From: Streptomyces roseifaciens
GTDB lineage: Bacteria; Actinomycetota; Actinomycetes; Streptomycetales; Streptomycetaceae
Reading direction: 5' to 3'
Assembly: GCF_001445655.1 (NCBI RefSeq)
Contig: NZ_LNBE01000004.1
Span: 1,426,001-1,490,000 of the forward strand
Length of the DNA: 64,000 nucleotides
Both the position numbers and the translations under genes were made by a program. Positions 8,935 to 18,458 of the stretch are shown here, piece by piece (the stretch's first letter is position 1; every line of letters starts with the position of its first letter). The notes under the pieces were generated by a model. That model was not told where the DNA came from, ran no database searches, and saw only the letters and a list, made by a program, of their open reading frames with translations.

Positions 8935-9612
8935 ATGCTGAACAAGTACGCGCGTGCGTTCTTCACGCGTGTTCTCACGCCGTTCGCCGCCCTGCTCATC
9001 CGCCTCGGCGTCAGCCCCGACGCGGTGACCCTCATCGGTACCGGTGGTGTGGTGGCGGGCGCACTGGTCTTCTACCCCCAGGGGGAGTTCTTCTGGGGCA
9101 CGGTCGTCATCACCCTGTTCGTCTTCTCGGACCTGGTGGACGGCAACATGGCCCGCCAGCTGGGCCGCTCCAGCCGCTGGGGCGCCTTCCTGGACTCCAC
9201 GCTCGACCGGGTCGCCGATTCGGCGATCTTCGGCGGCCTCGCCCTGTGGTACGCGGGCGGCGGTGACGACACCATCCTGTGCGCGGTGTCGATCTTCTGC
9301 CTCGCCAGCGGCCAGGTCGTCTCGTACACCAAGGCGCGCGGCGAGAGCATCGGCCTGCCGGTGAACGTGAACGGCCTGGTCGAACGGGCCGAGCGGCTGG
9401 TCATCTCGCTGGTGGCGTGCGGCTTCGCGGGCCTGCACAAGTTCGGCGTGCCGGGCATCCAGTACCTGCTGCCGGTGGCGCTGTGGATCGTGGCCGTGGG
9501 CAGCCTGGTCACCCTGATCCAGCGGGTGGTGACGGTGCGCCGCGAATCCGCCGAGGCGGAGGCCGCGGCCGCTGCCGAGGCCTCCCCGGCGCAGGGCGGT
9601 GGCAACGGGTGA
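8935..9612 (+). CDS. pgsA: Phosphatidylinositol phosphate synthase (CDP-alcohol phosphatidyltransferase)
   Basis: A 225-residue integral membrane enzyme with the full CDP-alcohol phosphotransferase signature. The metal-binding aspartates are D66, D69, D87 and D91 (DLVDGNMAR ... GAFLDSTLD). In actinobacteria the copy beside a PIM acyltransferase and PimA joins CDP-diacylglycerol to inositol phosphate, the first step to phosphatidylinositol. The ATG has GGGAAGG 3 nt upstream. The gene overlaps patA by 4 bases (GTGA) and is divergent from EF-G2 across 244 bases. The function is inferred mainly from context plus motif. Confidence 0.9.
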   Translation: MLNKYARAFFTRVLTPFAALLIRLGVSPDAVTLIGTGGVVAGALVFYPQGEFFWGTVVITLFVFSDLVDGNMARQLGRSSRWGAFLDSTLDRVADSAIFGGLALWYAGGGDDTILCAVSIFCLASGQVVSYTKARGESIGLPVNVNGLVERAERLVISLVACGFAGLHKFGVPGIQYLLPVALWIVAVGSLVTLIQRVVTVRRESAEAEAAAAAEASPAQGGGNG

Positions 9613-10622
9613 AGGAGCGGCTGACCGACGCGCTGTACGGGCTCGGCTGGGCCACGGTCAAGAAGCTGCCGGAGCCGGTGGCCGTCCGGCTGGGGCAGCA
9701 GATCGCCGATGCGGCGTGGCGGCGGCGCGGCAAGAGCGTGCTGCGGCTGGAGGCCAATCTGGCGCGCGTGCTGCCGGATGCGTCCCCGGAGCGCCTGGCG
9801 CGGCTGTCGCGGGCGGGCATGCGCTCGTACATGCGCTACTGGATGGAGTCCTTCCGGCTGCCGGCGTGGAGCGCGGAGCGCATCCGCACGGCTTTCGCCC
9901 CGGAGGGCCTGCACCACCTGGAGGAGGGCCTGGCGAGCGGGCGCGGCGTGGTGATCGCGCTGCCCCACATGGGCAACTACGACCTCGCCGGGGCATGGGT
10001 GACCACCCGCCTGGGGGTGCCCTTCACGACCGTGGCCGAGCGGCTGAAGCCCGAGACGCTCTACGACCGCTTCGTCGCCTACCGCGAGGGGCTGGGCATG
10101 GAGGTGCTGCCCCACGCGGGCGGCAGCGCCTTCGGCACGCTGGCGCGCCGCCTGCGCGCCGGGGGCCTGGTCTGCCTGGTGGCCGACCGTGACCTGTCCT
10201 CCTCGGGGATAGAGGTGACGTTCTTCGGCGAGGCCGCGAAGATGCCCGCCGGCCCCGCCATGCTGGCCGTGCAGACCGGGGCCCTGCTGATGCCCGTGAC
10301 GCTCTGGTACGACCGCTCGCCGGTGATGCAGGGGCGGGTGCACGCCCCGATCGAGGTGCCCGGGGAGGGCACGCGCGCCGAGAAGGCCGCGGTGATGACG
10401 CAGCGCATCGCCGACGCCTTCGCCTCCGGCATCGCCGAGCACCCGCAGGACTGGCACATGCTCCAGCGGCTGTGGCTCGCCGACCTCGACCCGCGCCCGG
10501 ACCGGCCCTCCGGGGGAGCGGACGGAGCGGCGGACGGGCCGGCGCAGGAGACGCAGGGCGCGCAGGGCACACCGGACCGGGGTGCCGGCCGGGCCGAGAG
10601 CGACCGGAGGGCCGAGGCATGA
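9609..10622 (+). CDS. patA: Phosphatidylinositol mannoside acyltransferase
   Basis: A 337-residue LpxL/HtrB-like acyltransferase. The catalytic HX4D motif is in LPHMGNYDLAGAW at about residues 118-130. It is the second gene of a pgsA-patA-pimA operon; the GTG start overlaps the pgsA stop (GTGA) and its own stop overlaps pimA (ATGA). The role is to acylate mannosylated phosphatidylinositol at the inner face of the membrane. The last 40 or so residues are an Ala/Gly/Asp-rich tail without obvious structure. Specificity for PIM rather than another lipid is inferred from operon context. Confidence 0.88.
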   Translation: MKERLTDALYGLGWATVKKLPEPVAVRLGQQIADAAWRRRGKSVLRLEANLARVLPDASPERLARLSRAGMRSYMRYWMESFRLPAWSAERIRTAFAPEGLHHLEEGLASGRGVVIALPHMGNYDLAGAWVTTRLGVPFTTVAERLKPETLYDRFVAYREGLGMEVLPHAGGSAFGTLARRLRAGGLVCLVADRDLSSSGIEVTFFGEAAKMPAGPAMLAVQTGALLMPVTLWYDRSPVMQGRVHAPIEVPGEGTRAEKAAVMTQRIADAFASGIAEHPQDWHMLQRLWLADLDPRPDRPSGGADGAADGPAQETQGAQGTPDRGAGRAESDRRAEA

Positions 10623-11779
10623 GGATCGGGATCGTCTGTCCCTACTCGTGGGACGTGCCCGGCGGCGTGCAGTTCCACATCCGCGACCTGGCCGAGCACC
10701 TGATCCGGCTGGGCCACGAGGTGTCGGTGCTGGCCCCTGCGGACGACGAGACGCCGCTGCCTCCCTTCGTGGTCTCGGCGGGACGGGCCGTCCCGGTCCC
10801 GTACAACGGCTCCGTGGCGCGGCTGAACTTCGGCTTCCTGTCGGCCGCACGGGTGCGGCGCTGGCTGCACGACGGCGACTTCGACGTCATCCACATCCAC
10901 GAGCCCACCTCCCCATCGCTGGGTCTGCTGACCTGCTGGGCCGCGCAGGGCCCGATCGTGGCGACCTTCCACACCTCCAATCCGCGCTCCCGGGCGATGA
11001 TCGCCGCCTACCCGATCCTCCAGCCCGCCCTGGAGAAGATCAGCGCGCGCATCGCGGTCAGCGAATACGCCCGCAGGACGCTGGTCGAGCACCTCGGCGG
11101 CGACGCCGTGGTCATCCCCAACGGGGTCGACGTGGACTTCTTCGCCCGCGCCGAGCCCAAGGAGGAGTGGCAGGGCGGGACGATCGGCTTCATCGGCCGC
11201 ATCGACGAGCCGCGCAAGGGCCTGCCGGTGCTGATGCGCGCCCTGCCGAAGATCTTCGCCGAGTGCCCCGGCGCCCGGCTGCTGGTCGCCGGCCGGGGCG
11301 ACGAGGAGGAGGCCGTGGCGGGCCTGCCCCGGGAGATGCGCCAGCGCGTCGAGTTCCTCGGGATGGTCAGCGACGAGGACAAGGCGCGGCTGCTGCGCAG
11401 CGTCGACGTCTACGTGGCCCCCAATACGGGCGGGGAGTCCTTCGGCATCATCCTGGTCGAGGCGATGTCGGCGGGCGCTCCCGTCCTCGCCAGCGACCTG
11501 GACGCCTTCGCCCAGGTGCTCGACCAGGGCTCGGCCGGGGAGCTGTTCGCCAACGAGGACGCCGATGCGCTCGCCGCCGCGGCCGTACGGCTGCTGGGCG
11601 ACCAGGACCTGCGGACCGGCCTGAGCGAGCGCGGCAGGGCGCACGTGCGCCGCTTCGACTGGTCCCGCGTGGGCGCCGACATCCTGGCCGTCTACGAGAC
11701 GGTCACCGCAGGCGCGGCCTCCGTCGCCGCCGACGAGCGCACGAGCCTGCGCGCCCGCTTCGGCCTGGCCCGCGACTAG
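10619..11779 (+). CDS. pimA: Phosphatidylinositol alpha-mannosyltransferase
   Basis: A 386-residue GT4 retaining glycosyltransferase. The N-terminal Rossmann domain opens MRIGIVCPYSWDVPGGVQ, with the glycine-rich loop characteristic of PimA. The C-terminal domain has the EX7E donor-site motif in ESFGIILVEAMSAG. It transfers mannose from GDP-mannose to phosphatidylinositol, giving PIM1 at the cytoplasmic membrane face. The start is fixed by the ATGA overlap with patA. It is the last gene of the operon; about 250 bases with no clear terminator follow. Confidence 0.9.
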   Translation: MRIGIVCPYSWDVPGGVQFHIRDLAEHLIRLGHEVSVLAPADDETPLPPFVVSAGRAVPVPYNGSVARLNFGFLSAARVRRWLHDGDFDVIHIHEPTSPSLGLLTCWAAQGPIVATFHTSNPRSRAMIAAYPILQPALEKISARIAVSEYARRTLVEHLGGDAVVIPNGVDVDFFARAEPKEEWQGGTIGFIGRIDEPRKGLPVLMRALPKIFAECPGARLLVAGRGDEEEAVAGLPREMRQRVEFLGMVSDEDKARLLRSVDVYVAPNTGGESFGIILVEAMSAGAPVLASDLDAFAQVLDQGSAGELFANEDADALAAAAVRLLGDQDLRTGLSERGRAHVRRFDWSRVGADILAVYETVTAGAASVAADERTSLRARFGLARD

Positions 11780-12013
11780 CGCCTTCCGGCGGATCACGGC
11801 CTGTGCACGGGTGCCGGTGCTCCCGGATTCCGCCGGACTCGCGCCGCCGTGGCGATGCGCCGTTGCGGCGGCAGGTGTTGTGCCGACCGTGGACCGGTCC
11901 GGGCCGGCAGCGACCGGCTCCGGGACGGAGCTCCGGGTGACGGTGCGGCAGCCCCCGCGAGCGCCCCGCCCGTGGTGGGTCCCGCTGCGCGAAGCGGCCC
12001 GACCGGCGAGCGG

Positions 12014-12019
12014 TAACGT
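12014..12019 (+). promoter_or_regulatory. -10-like element before the LemA-like gene
   Basis: TAACGT ends 8 nt before the GTG at 12028, and no Shine-Dalgarno is present, which suggests a leaderless mRNA. The rest of the 248-base gap after pimA shows nothing I can name. Confidence 0.35.
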
Positions 12020-12027
12020 GGCCCGGC

Positions 12028-12570
12028 GTGACCACACTGATCTGGATCGTCGCCGCCCTGGTCGTCATCGGCGTCTATCTGAGCTGGACCGCGGGCCGGC
12101 TGGACCGCCTGCACAGCCGCATCGACGCCGCGCGCGCCGCGCTGGACGCCCAGCTGCTGCGCCGCGCCTCGGTCGCCCAGGAGCTGGGCACGGCCGGAGT
12201 CCTCGACCCGGCCGCCTCGATCGTGCTCTACCAGGCCGCGCACGCCGCACGCCAGGCCGAGGAGGAGCAGCGCGAGGTCGCCGAGAGCGAGCTGAGCCAG
12301 GCCCTGCGGGCGGTCTTCGCGGAGGTGCCGCAGGTCGATGCCGTCCGGGAGGCCCCCGGCGGCGAGGAGTCCCTGACCGAGCTGTCCGAGGCGGTCCGGC
12401 GGGTGCCGATGGCCCGCCGCTTCCACAACGACGCGGTCCGCGCCGCCCGTGCCGTGCGCAAGCACCGCGTGGTGCGCTGGTTCCGGCTCGCGGGCCACGC
12501 GCCCTTCCCGATGGCCTTCGAGATGGACGACGAACCGCCCGCCGTCCTGGAGGCGCGGACGAGCCACTGA
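12028..12570 (+). CDS. LemA-like membrane-anchored coiled-coil protein
   Basis: A 180-residue protein with one N-terminal transmembrane helix (LIWIVAALVVIGVYL, residues 4-18) and a mostly helical soluble body. The C-terminal part RRFHNDAVRAARAVRK followed by RWFRLAGHAPFPMAFEM resembles the end of LemA proteins (RxYNdAV ... F.F.p.p.Fe). The LDAQLLRR segment likewise matches the LemA core. LemA proteins are membrane proteins of unclear function. It stands alone between pimA and pdxS. The family assignment rests on pattern recognition only. Confidence 0.65.
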   Translation: MTTLIWIVAALVVIGVYLSWTAGRLDRLHSRIDAARAALDAQLLRRASVAQELGTAGVLDPAASIVLYQAAHAARQAEEEQREVAESELSQALRAVFAEVPQVDAVREAPGGEESLTELSEAVRRVPMARRFHNDAVRAARAVRKHRVVRWFRLAGHAPFPMAFEMDDEPPAVLEARTSH

Positions 12571-12732
12571 CCGCCGGGCAGGCCCCCCCGGGCAGGGTCT
12601 CCGCAAGGCCCACCGGACCTCTCCGGACACCCCGGACAAGCCACCGGCCTCGGATTGGCTCTTTTTCCGGGGAAAGCGGGATCGGTTGTATGAGGGGCGC
12701 AGCATCACCGCCCTTGATAGTGAGGTCACAAC

Positions 12733-13647
12733 GTGTCCAGCACGGTCCCCAGCACGTCCACCACCCCTGAGACCGGTACCGCCCGCGTCAAGCGCGGCAT
12801 GGCCGAGCAGCTCAAGGGCGGCGTGATCATGGACGTCGTCAACGCCGAGCAGGCGAAGATCGCCGAGGACGCGGGCGCGGTCGCGGTCATGGCCCTCGAG
12901 CGGGTGCCGGCCGACATCCGCAAGGACGGCGGCGTGGCCCGGATGTCCGACCCCAACATGATCGAGGAGATCATCGGGGCCGTCTCCATCCCCGTCATGG
13001 CCAAGTCCCGCATCGGCCACTTCGTCGAGGCCCAGGTCCTGCAGTCGCTCGGCGTCGACTACATCGACGAGTCCGAGGTCCTCACCCCGGCCGACGAGAT
13101 CAACCACTCCGACAAGTGGGCCTTCACCACCCCCTTCGTCTGCGGTGCCACCAACCTGGGCGAGGCCCTGCGCCGCATCGCCGAGGGCGCGGCCATGATC
13201 CGCTCCAAGGGCGAGGCCGGCACCGGCAACGTCGTGGAGGCCGTGCGCCACCTGCGCCAGATCAAGAACGAGATCGCCAAGCTGCGCGGCTTCGACAACA
13301 ACGAGCTGTTCGCCGCCGCCAAGGACCTGCGCGCCCCGTACGAGCTCGTCAAGGAGGTCGCCGAGCTCGGCAAGCTGCCGGTCGTCCTCTTCTCCGCCGG
13401 TGGCGTGGCCACCCCGGCCGACGCCGCGCTGATGCGCCAGCTCGGCGCCGAGGGCGTCTTCGTCGGCTCCGGCATCTTCAAGTCCGGCGACCCGGCCAAG
13501 CGCGCCGCCGCCATCGTGAAGGCCACCACCTTCTACGACGACCCGAAGGTCATCGCGGACGCCTCCCGCAACCTCGGCGAGGCCATGGTCGGCATCAACT
13601 GCGACACCCTGCCCGAGGCCGAGCGCTACGCCAACCGCGGCTGGTAA
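12733..13647 (+). CDS. pdxS: Pyridoxal 5'-phosphate synthase subunit PdxS
   Basis: A 304-residue TIM-barrel lyase that builds PLP from ribose 5-phosphate, glyceraldehyde 3-phosphate and ammonia, in a 12+12 complex with PdxT. Diagnostic segments are [16 protein letters not shown] at the N-terminus, the catalytic lysine in [22 protein letters not shown], and [14 protein letters not shown] in the phosphate-binding region. The GTG at 12733 has GAGGT 6 nt upstream. The partner gene pdxT follows after 80 bases containing a strong hairpin. Confidence 0.97.
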   Translation: MSSTVPSTSTTPETGTARVKRGMAEQLKGGVIMDVVNAEQAKIAEDAGAVAVMALERVPADIRKDGGVARMSDPNMIEEIIGAVSIPVMAKSRIGHFVEAQVLQSLGVDYIDESEVLTPADEINHSDKWAFTTPFVCGATNLGEALRRIAEGAAMIRSKGEAGTGNVVEAVRHLRQIKNEIAKLRGFDNNELFAAAKDLRAPYELVKEVAELGKLPVVLFSAGGVATPADAALMRQLGAEGVFVGSGIFKSGDPAKRAAAIVKATTFYDDPKVIADASRNLGEAMVGINCDTLPEAERYANRGW

Positions 13648-13660
13648 CACACCGCTTCCC

Positions 13661-13699
13661 CGGCTGGGCGGCCCGCGCACACAGCGGGCCGCCCAGCCG
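13661..13699 (+). terminator. Perfect 16-bp hairpin between pdxS and pdxT
   Basis: Arms 13661-13676 and 13684-13699 are exactly complementary, with a 7-nt loop. The structure starts 13 bases after the pdxS stop and ends 28 bases before the pdxT start. It probably lowers or uncouples pdxT transcription relative to pdxS. Confidence 0.7.
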
Positions 13700-13727
13700 T
13701 CGTCCAGACCCGAGACGGAGAAACCCC

Positions 13728-14318
13728 GTGTCCACCCCCACCATCGGCGTCCTCGCCCTGCAGGGCGACGTCCGCGAGCACCTCGTCGCCCTCGCCGCCT
13801 CCGACGCGCTCGCCCGCCCGGTCCGCCGCCCCGAGGAGCTCGCCGAGGTCGACGGCCTGGTGATACCCGGTGGCGAGTCCACCACCATGTCCAAGCTCGC
13901 CGTCGTCTTCGGCATGCTGGAGCCGCTGCGCGAGCGCGTGCGGGCCGGGATGCCCGTCTACGGCACCTGCGCCGGCATGATCATGCTGGCCGACAAGCTG
14001 CTGGACGGACGTGAGGACCAGGAGACGCTCGGCGGCATAGACATGATCGTCCGCCGCAACGCCTTCGGCCGGCAGAACGAGTCCTTCGAGGCGGCCGTCG
14101 ACATGGCGGGCATCGAAGGCGGCCCCGTCGAGGGCGTCTTCATCCGCGCCCCCTGGGTCGAGTCCGTCGGCGCCACGGCCGAGATCGTCGCCACCCACGA
14201 CGGCCACACCGTCGCGGTCCGCCAGGGCAACGTGCTGGCGACGTCCTTCCACCCGGAGCTCACCGGCGACCACCGGGTCCACGCCCACTTCGTGGACATG
14301 GTGCGCGCAGCCCAGTAG
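13728..14318 (+). CDS. pdxT: Pyridoxal 5'-phosphate synthase glutaminase PdxT
   Basis: A 196-residue class I-like glutamine amidotransferase that supplies ammonia to PdxS. The nucleophile Cys is in YGTCAGMIM, the PGGESTT oxyanion segment is near residue 45, and the His-Glu pair is in SFHPEL. The GTG at 13728 follows a GGAG at about 9 nt, and gives the usual family start [17 protein letters not shown]. It shares regulation with pdxS only if transcription passes the intervening hairpin. Confidence 0.96.
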   Translation: MSTPTIGVLALQGDVREHLVALAASDALARPVRRPEELAEVDGLVIPGGESTTMSKLAVVFGMLEPLRERVRAGMPVYGTCAGMIMLADKLLDGREDQETLGGIDMIVRRNAFGRQNESFEAAVDMAGIEGGPVEGVFIRAPWVESVGATAEIVATHDGHTVAVRQGNVLATSFHPELTGDHRVHAHFVDMVRAAQ

Positions 14319-14382
14319 CCCGGCCCCGGTAGGATCTCAGTCGTTCGTTCTCAGAATTTGGTTACGCGAAGGAGACAGGCGG

Positions 14383-15135
14383 ATGTCCGGCCACTCTAAA
14401 TGGGCTACGACGAAGCACAAGAAGGCCGTGATCGACGCCAAGCGCGGCAAGCTCTTCGCGAAGCTCATCAAGAACATCGAGGTCGCGGCTCGCATGGGCG
14501 GCGTCGACATCGAGGGCAACCCGACGCTCTACGACGCCATCCAGAAGGCGAAGAAGCAGTCCGTCCCGAACAAGAACATCGACTCCGCGGTCAAGCGCGG
14601 CGGCGGTCTTGAGGCGGGCGGCGCCGACTACGAGACGATCATGTACGAGGGTTACGGCCCGAACGGCGTTGCGGTCCTCATCGAGTGCCTCACCGACAAC
14701 CGCAACCGCGCCGCCTCCGACGTGCGCGTCGCCATGACCCGCAACGGCGGCTCCATGGCCGACCCGGGCTCGGTGTCCTACCTGTTCAACCGCAAGGGCG
14801 TCGTGATCGTCCCCAAGGGCGAGCTCAGCGAGGACGACGTGCTCGGCGCCGTCCTGGACGCCGGTGCCGAGGAGGTCAACGACCTCGGCGAGTCCTTCGA
14901 GGTCCTCAGCGAGGCCACCGACCTCGTCGCGGTCCGCACCGCCCTCCAGAAGGAAGGCATCGACTACGACTCGGCCGAGGCCAACTTCGTCCCCACCATG
15001 CAGGTGGAGCTCGACGAAGAGGGCGCGCGCAAGATCTTCAAGCTGATCGACGCGCTCGAGGACAGCGACGACGTCCAGAACGTCTTCGCCAACTTCGACG
15101 TCTCGGACGAGGTCATGGCGAAGGTCGACGCGTAA
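14383..15135 (+). CDS. YebC/PmpR family regulatory protein
   Basis: A 250-residue member of the YebC/TACO1 family, recognisable from the start [23 protein letters not shown], the GGG-containing turn and the [10 protein letters not shown] segment. Members are described as transcriptional regulators or as translation factors that relieve ribosome stalling; the role here is not resolved. It often lies directly upstream of ruvC, as here. A Shine-Dalgarno (AAGGAGA) is 7 nt upstream of the ATG. A strong hairpin separates it from ruvC. Confidence 0.93.
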   Translation: MSGHSKWATTKHKKAVIDAKRGKLFAKLIKNIEVAARMGGVDIEGNPTLYDAIQKAKKQSVPNKNIDSAVKRGGGLEAGGADYETIMYEGYGPNGVAVLIECLTDNRNRAASDVRVAMTRNGGSMADPGSVSYLFNRKGVVIVPKGELSEDDVLGAVLDAGAEEVNDLGESFEVLSEATDLVAVRTALQKEGIDYDSAEANFVPTMQVELDEEGARKIFKLIDALEDSDDVQNVFANFDVSDEVMAKVDA

Positions 15136-15153
15136 GGCTTCCGACTGCGGTCG

Positions 15154-15195
15154 GCCGACGGGCCGGCGGGACACTCGTCCCGCCGGCCCGTCGGC
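15154..15195 (+). terminator. Perfect 18-bp hairpin after the YebC gene
   Basis: Arms 15154-15171 and 15178-15195 are exactly complementary with a 6-nt loop, starting 18 bases after the stop. There is no U-tract, but the stem is very GC-rich. It separates the YebC gene from ruvC. Confidence 0.75.
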
Positions 15196-15257
15196 ATGAT
15201 CGGCCGTTGTCAGTGGCAGCCGATAGCCTGCCGGGGCAGGTGAGCCAAGGAGGGGCG

Positions 15258-15809
15258 ATGCGGGTACTGGGCGTGGACCCGGGGCTGACGCGCTGCGGCG
15301 TCGGCGTGGTGGAGGGCACGGCGGGCCGCCCGCTGCGCATGGTCGGCGTGGGCGTCGTCCGCACCCCCGCCGAGGCCGACACCGCCGACCGCCTGGTCCT
15401 CATAGAGCGCGGCATCGAGCAGTGGCTCGACGAGCACCGGCCCGAATTCGTCGCCGTGGAGCGCGTCTTCAGCCAGCACAACGTCAGCACGGTCATGGGC
15501 ACCGCCCAGGCCAGCGCCGTCGCCATGCTGTGCGCAGCCCGCCGCGGCCTGCCCGTCGCCCTGCACACCCCCAGCGAGGTCAAGGCCGCCGTCACCGGCT
15601 CCGGCCGGGCGGACAAGGCCCAGGTCGGCGCCATGGTCACCCGCCTCCTGCGGCTCGACGCACCGCCGAAGCCGGCCGATGCCGCCGACGCCCTGGCCCT
15701 GGCCATCTGCCACATCTGGCGCGCCCCGGCCGCCGGCCGCCTGCAGCAGCTCGCCGCGGCCCAGCGCCGCACCACCGCACCCGTCCGCCTCCCGAAGGGC
15801 ACCCGATGA
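15258..15809 (+). CDS. ruvC: Holliday junction resolvase RuvC
   Basis: A 183-residue endonuclease that cuts Holliday junctions left by RuvAB branch migration. The RNase H-fold acidic residues are visible: Asp7 in VDPGLTR, Glu in VAVERVF, and the Asp residues of PADAADALA. The ATG at 15258 is chosen because AAGGAGG lies 5 nt upstream; the frame is open further upstream without support. It overlaps ruvA by 4 bases (ATGA), giving translational coupling. Confidence 0.96.
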   Translation: MRVLGVDPGLTRCGVGVVEGTAGRPLRMVGVGVVRTPAEADTADRLVLIERGIEQWLDEHRPEFVAVERVFSQHNVSTVMGTAQASAVAMLCAARRGLPVALHTPSEVKAAVTGSGRADKAQVGAMVTRLLRLDAPPKPADAADALALAICHIWRAPAAGRLQQLAAAQRRTTAPVRLPKGTR

Positions 15810-16423
15810 TCGCCTTCGTCTCCGGCCCCGTCGCCGCCCTCGCCCCCGACACCGCGGTCGTCGAGGTCGGCGGCATCGGCATGGCCGTCCAGTGCACGCC
15901 CAACACCCTCTCGGGCCTCCGCATCGGCCAGCAGGCCCGCCTCGCCACCTCCCTCGTCGTCCGCGAGGACTCCCTGACCCTCTACGGCTTCGCCGACGAC
16001 GACGAGCGCCAGACCTTCGAGCTGCTGCAGACCGCCAGCGGCGTCGGGCCCCGCCTCGCCCAGGCCATGCTCGCCGTGCACAGCCCCGACGCCCTGCGGC
16101 GCGCCTTCGCCTCCGGTGACGAGAAGGCCCTGACCGCCGTGCCCGGCATCGGCAAGAAGGGCGCGCAGAAGCTGCTGCTGGAGCTGAAGGACCGGCTCGG
16201 CAAGCCCGTCGGCTCGGCCGCCCCGGCCGCCGCCCCCGCCGCCGCGGGCTGGCGCGATCAGCTCCAGGCCGCGCTCGTCGGCCTGGGCTACGCCACCCGC
16301 GAGGCGGACGAAGCGGTGGAGGCGGTGGCCCCCCGGGCGGAGGCCGTCCTCGCCGACGGCGGTCAGCCGCAGGTCGGCCAGCTGCTGCGGGCCGCGCTGC
16401 AGACGCTGAACCGGGCGCGATGA
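15806..16423 (+). CDS. ruvA: Holliday junction branch migration protein RuvA
   Basis: A 205-residue DNA-binding subunit that tetramerises on the four-way junction and loads RuvB. The N-terminal OB domain ([12 protein letters not shown]...) is followed by helix-hairpin-helix motifs ([10 protein letters not shown] and [18 protein letters not shown]), an Ala/Pro linker and the C-terminal RuvB-binding domain. The start overlaps the ruvC stop. A small 9-bp hairpin separates it from ruvB. Confidence 0.96.
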   Translation: MIAFVSGPVAALAPDTAVVEVGGIGMAVQCTPNTLSGLRIGQQARLATSLVVREDSLTLYGFADDDERQTFELLQTASGVGPRLAQAMLAVHSPDALRRAFASGDEKALTAVPGIGKKGAQKLLLELKDRLGKPVGSAAPAAAPAAAGWRDQLQAALVGLGYATREADEAVEAVAPRAEAVLADGGQPQVGQLLRAALQTLNRAR

Positions 16424-16442
16424 GCAGGATCCGGTGCGGCCC

Positions 16443-16467
16443 GGAGGGTGGTTCGTGCCCACCCTCC
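16443..16467 (+). terminator. Small hairpin between ruvA and ruvB
   Basis: A 9-bp stem (16443-16451 with 16459-16467) and 7-nt loop lie 20 bases past the ruvA stop. It is weaker than the other hairpins here and may only attenuate. Confidence 0.4.
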
Positions 16468-16560
16468 CTCCCCATAGCCTGAACGGCACGGGGGCACCCC
16501 CATCGCCGTGCGGAACGCCTGCCCACAGACCGACAAGCATTCAACCGTGAGGTTCAACCC

Positions 16561-17649
16561 GTGAACTGGGACGACGAATCCGCATACGCGGAGCCCCCCG
16601 CAGGCGACCGCCTCGTCGCCACCGGCGCCGACGGCGAGGACCGGGCCGTCGAGGCCGCGCTGCGCCCCAAGGACCTCGGCGAGTTCGTCGGCCAGGAGCG
16701 CGTGCGCGAGCAGCTCGACCTCGTCCTCAAGGCCGCCCGGGCCCGCGGCGCCACCGCCGACCACGTGCTGCTCTCCGGAGCCCCCGGCCTCGGCAAGACC
16801 ACCCTCTCGATGATCATCGCGGCCGAGATGGGCGCCCCCATCCGCATCACCTCCGGCCCCGCCATCCAGCACGCGGGCGACCTCGCCGCGATCCTCTCCT
16901 CCCTCACCGAAGGAGAGGTCCTCTTCCTCGACGAGATCCACCGCATGTCGCGGCCCGCCGAGGAGATGCTCTACATGGCCATGGAGGACTTCCGCGTCGA
17001 CGTGATCGTCGGCAAGGGCCCCGGCGCCACCGCCATCCCCCTGGAGCTGCCGCCGTTCACCCTCGTCGGCGCCACCACCCGGGCCGGCCTGCTCCCGCCC
17101 CCGCTGCGCGACCGCTTCGGCTTCACCGGGCACATGGAGTTCTACGCCCCCGCCGAGCTGCAGCGCGTGGTGCACCGCTCGGCCCGGCTGCTGGACGTGG
17201 AGATAGAGGACCGGGGCGCCGCCGAGATCGCCGGCCGCTCCCGCGGCACCCCCCGCATCGCCAACCGCCTGCTGCGCCGCGTCCGCGACTACGCCCAGGT
17301 CAAGGCCGACGGGGTGATCACCCGCGAGATCGCCGCCCAGGCCCTCGACGTCTACGAGGTCGACGCCCGCGGCCTCGACCGGCTGGACCGCGCCGTCCTG
17401 ACCGCCCTCCTCAAGCTCTTCGGCGGCGGACCGGTGGGCCTGTCCACCCTGGCCGTGGCCGTCGGCGAGGAGCGCGAGACGGTCGAGGAGGTCGCCGAGC
17501 CGTTCCTCGTCCGCGAGGGGCTGCTGGCCCGCACGCCCAGGGGCCGCATCGCCACCCCGGCCGCGTGGGAGCACCTCGGCCTCGTCGACGACGCCGGAAC
17601 GGCGGGCCGGGCGGGCACCCCTCCCCAGCAGGGCCTCTTCGGAGGGTGA
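16561..17649 (+). CDS. ruvB: Holliday junction branch migration ATPase RuvB
   Basis: A 362-residue AAA+ motor that pulls DNA through the RuvA-bound junction. The Walker A is GAPGLGKTT near residue 78, the Walker B is LFLDEIHR, sensor 1 is in [10 protein letters not shown], and the arginine finger lies in [11 protein letters not shown]-terminal winged helix follows. The start is GTG. It sits 137 bases after ruvA, further than the ruvC-ruvA overlap, so its expression may be partly independent. Confidence 0.97.
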   Translation: MNWDDESAYAEPPAGDRLVATGADGEDRAVEAALRPKDLGEFVGQERVREQLDLVLKAARARGATADHVLLSGAPGLGKTTLSMIIAAEMGAPIRITSGPAIQHAGDLAAILSSLTEGEVLFLDEIHRMSRPAEEMLYMAMEDFRVDVIVGKGPGATAIPLELPPFTLVGATTRAGLLPPPLRDRFGFTGHMEFYAPAELQRVVHRSARLLDVEIEDRGAAEIAGRSRGTPRIANRLLRRVRDYAQVKADGVITREIAAQALDVYEVDARGLDRLDRAVLTALLKLFGGGPVGLSTLAVAVGEERETVEEVAEPFLVREGLLARTPRGRIATPAAWEHLGLVDDAGTAGRAGTPPQQGLFGG

Positions 17650-17696
17650 CGGCGCGGGGGCTGGTCGGGTCAGGAACCACGGTGCCATGCTGGGCG

Positions 17697-17726
17697 TTGT
17701 TCCATAGGCGCGGACTCGCTTAGACT
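17697..17726 (+). promoter_or_regulatory. Probable sigma-HrdB-type promoter of yajC
   Basis: TTGTTC (17697-17702), an 18-bp spacer and TAGACT (17721-17726) match the housekeeping promoter layout, giving a leader of about 78 nt before the yajC GTG. Confidence 0.5.
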
Positions 17727-17810
17727 CCGCCGATGCCGTCCGTACCGGCGCGGCATACCACCCCCGTAGAAGGCCGCACCCCCGCGGTCGTGTGAAGGAA
17801 ACCCCGTCCC

Positions 17811-18311
17811 GTGAATATCGTGACTCTCCTGCCGTTCATCGTGCTCATCGGGGCCATGTTCCTGATGACGCGATCGGCCAAGAACAAGCAGCGCCAGGCG
17901 GCGCAGATGCGCGACCAGATGCACCCGGGCACCGGCGTGCGGACGATCGGCGGCATGTACGCCACCGTCAAGGAGGTCAGCGACGACACGGTCCTCCTCG
18001 AGGTGGCCCCGGGCGTCCACGCGATCTACGCGAAGAACGCCATCGGCGCCGTCCTGGAGGACGCCGAGTACAACCGCATCGTTCACGGGATCGAGCCGCA
18101 CGAGTCCGAGACCCCTGTCGTCCCGGACGACGCCTCGTCGCTGACCGAGTCCGAGGCCCCGGCCGACAAGAAGATCGACCTGGGCAAGGGCGAGGCCGCC
18201 GAGGGCGAGAAGGCCGCCGAGCCGGAGTCCAAGGACGCCGAGAAGGCCGCCGAGGACACCAAGGACGCCAAGCGGGACGGCAAGCAGGACGGCGACGCCG
18301 ACGCGAAGTAG
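17811..18311 (+). CDS. yajC: Preprotein translocase subunit YajC
   Basis: A 166-residue accessory subunit of the Sec holotranslocon. It has one N-terminal transmembrane helix (IVTLLPFIVLIGAMFLM), then a small cytoplasmic domain with MHPGTGVRTIGGMYATV, as in the family. The last 60 or so residues are a Lys/Glu/Ala-rich, probably disordered tail, making it longer than the E. coli protein (about 110 residues). It lies upstream of secD-secF, its functional partners, but a strong hairpin lies between yajC and secD. Confidence 0.93.
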   Translation: MNIVTLLPFIVLIGAMFLMTRSAKNKQRQAAQMRDQMHPGTGVRTIGGMYATVKEVSDDTVLLEVAPGVHAIYAKNAIGAVLEDAEYNRIVHGIEPHESETPVVPDDASSLTESEAPADKKIDLGKGEAAEGEKAAEPESKDAEKAAEDTKDAKRDGKQDGDADAK

Positions 18312-18319
18312 CCCTTCGA

Positions 18320-18359
18320 GGAACCGCGGAGCACTGCTGGGGCAGTGCGCCGCGGTTCC
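18320..18359 (+). terminator. Long hairpin between yajC and secD
   Basis: The arms pair 10 bp (18320-18329 with 18350-18359), then one A-G mismatch, then 7 bp, closing on a 4-nt loop. It starts 8 bases after the yajC stop. A TAGGCT element at 18369 could serve as the -10 of a separate secD promoter. Confidence 0.65.
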
Positions 18360-18458
18360 CTGACGGTCTAGGCTCCGGCGGGGGGCAGGTCCCCACAACA
18401 TTCGTGGCCGCCCGGCGAACGCACGGAACCGGGCGGTTGGACAGGGAGAAACGACAAG

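Noticed and set aside
4249..9438. Very long minus-strand open frame (over 1,700 codons) spanning several genes
   Set aside because: The translation is Arg/Pro/Ala/Gly-rich low-complexity, as expected from the antisense or shifted frame of GC3-biased genes. It runs across well-supported genes on both strands.
12661..12730. Promoter of pdxS from TTGTAT (12686) and GATAGT (12716)
   Set aside because: The spacing between the hexamers is 24 bases, too long for a standard sigma-70-type promoter.
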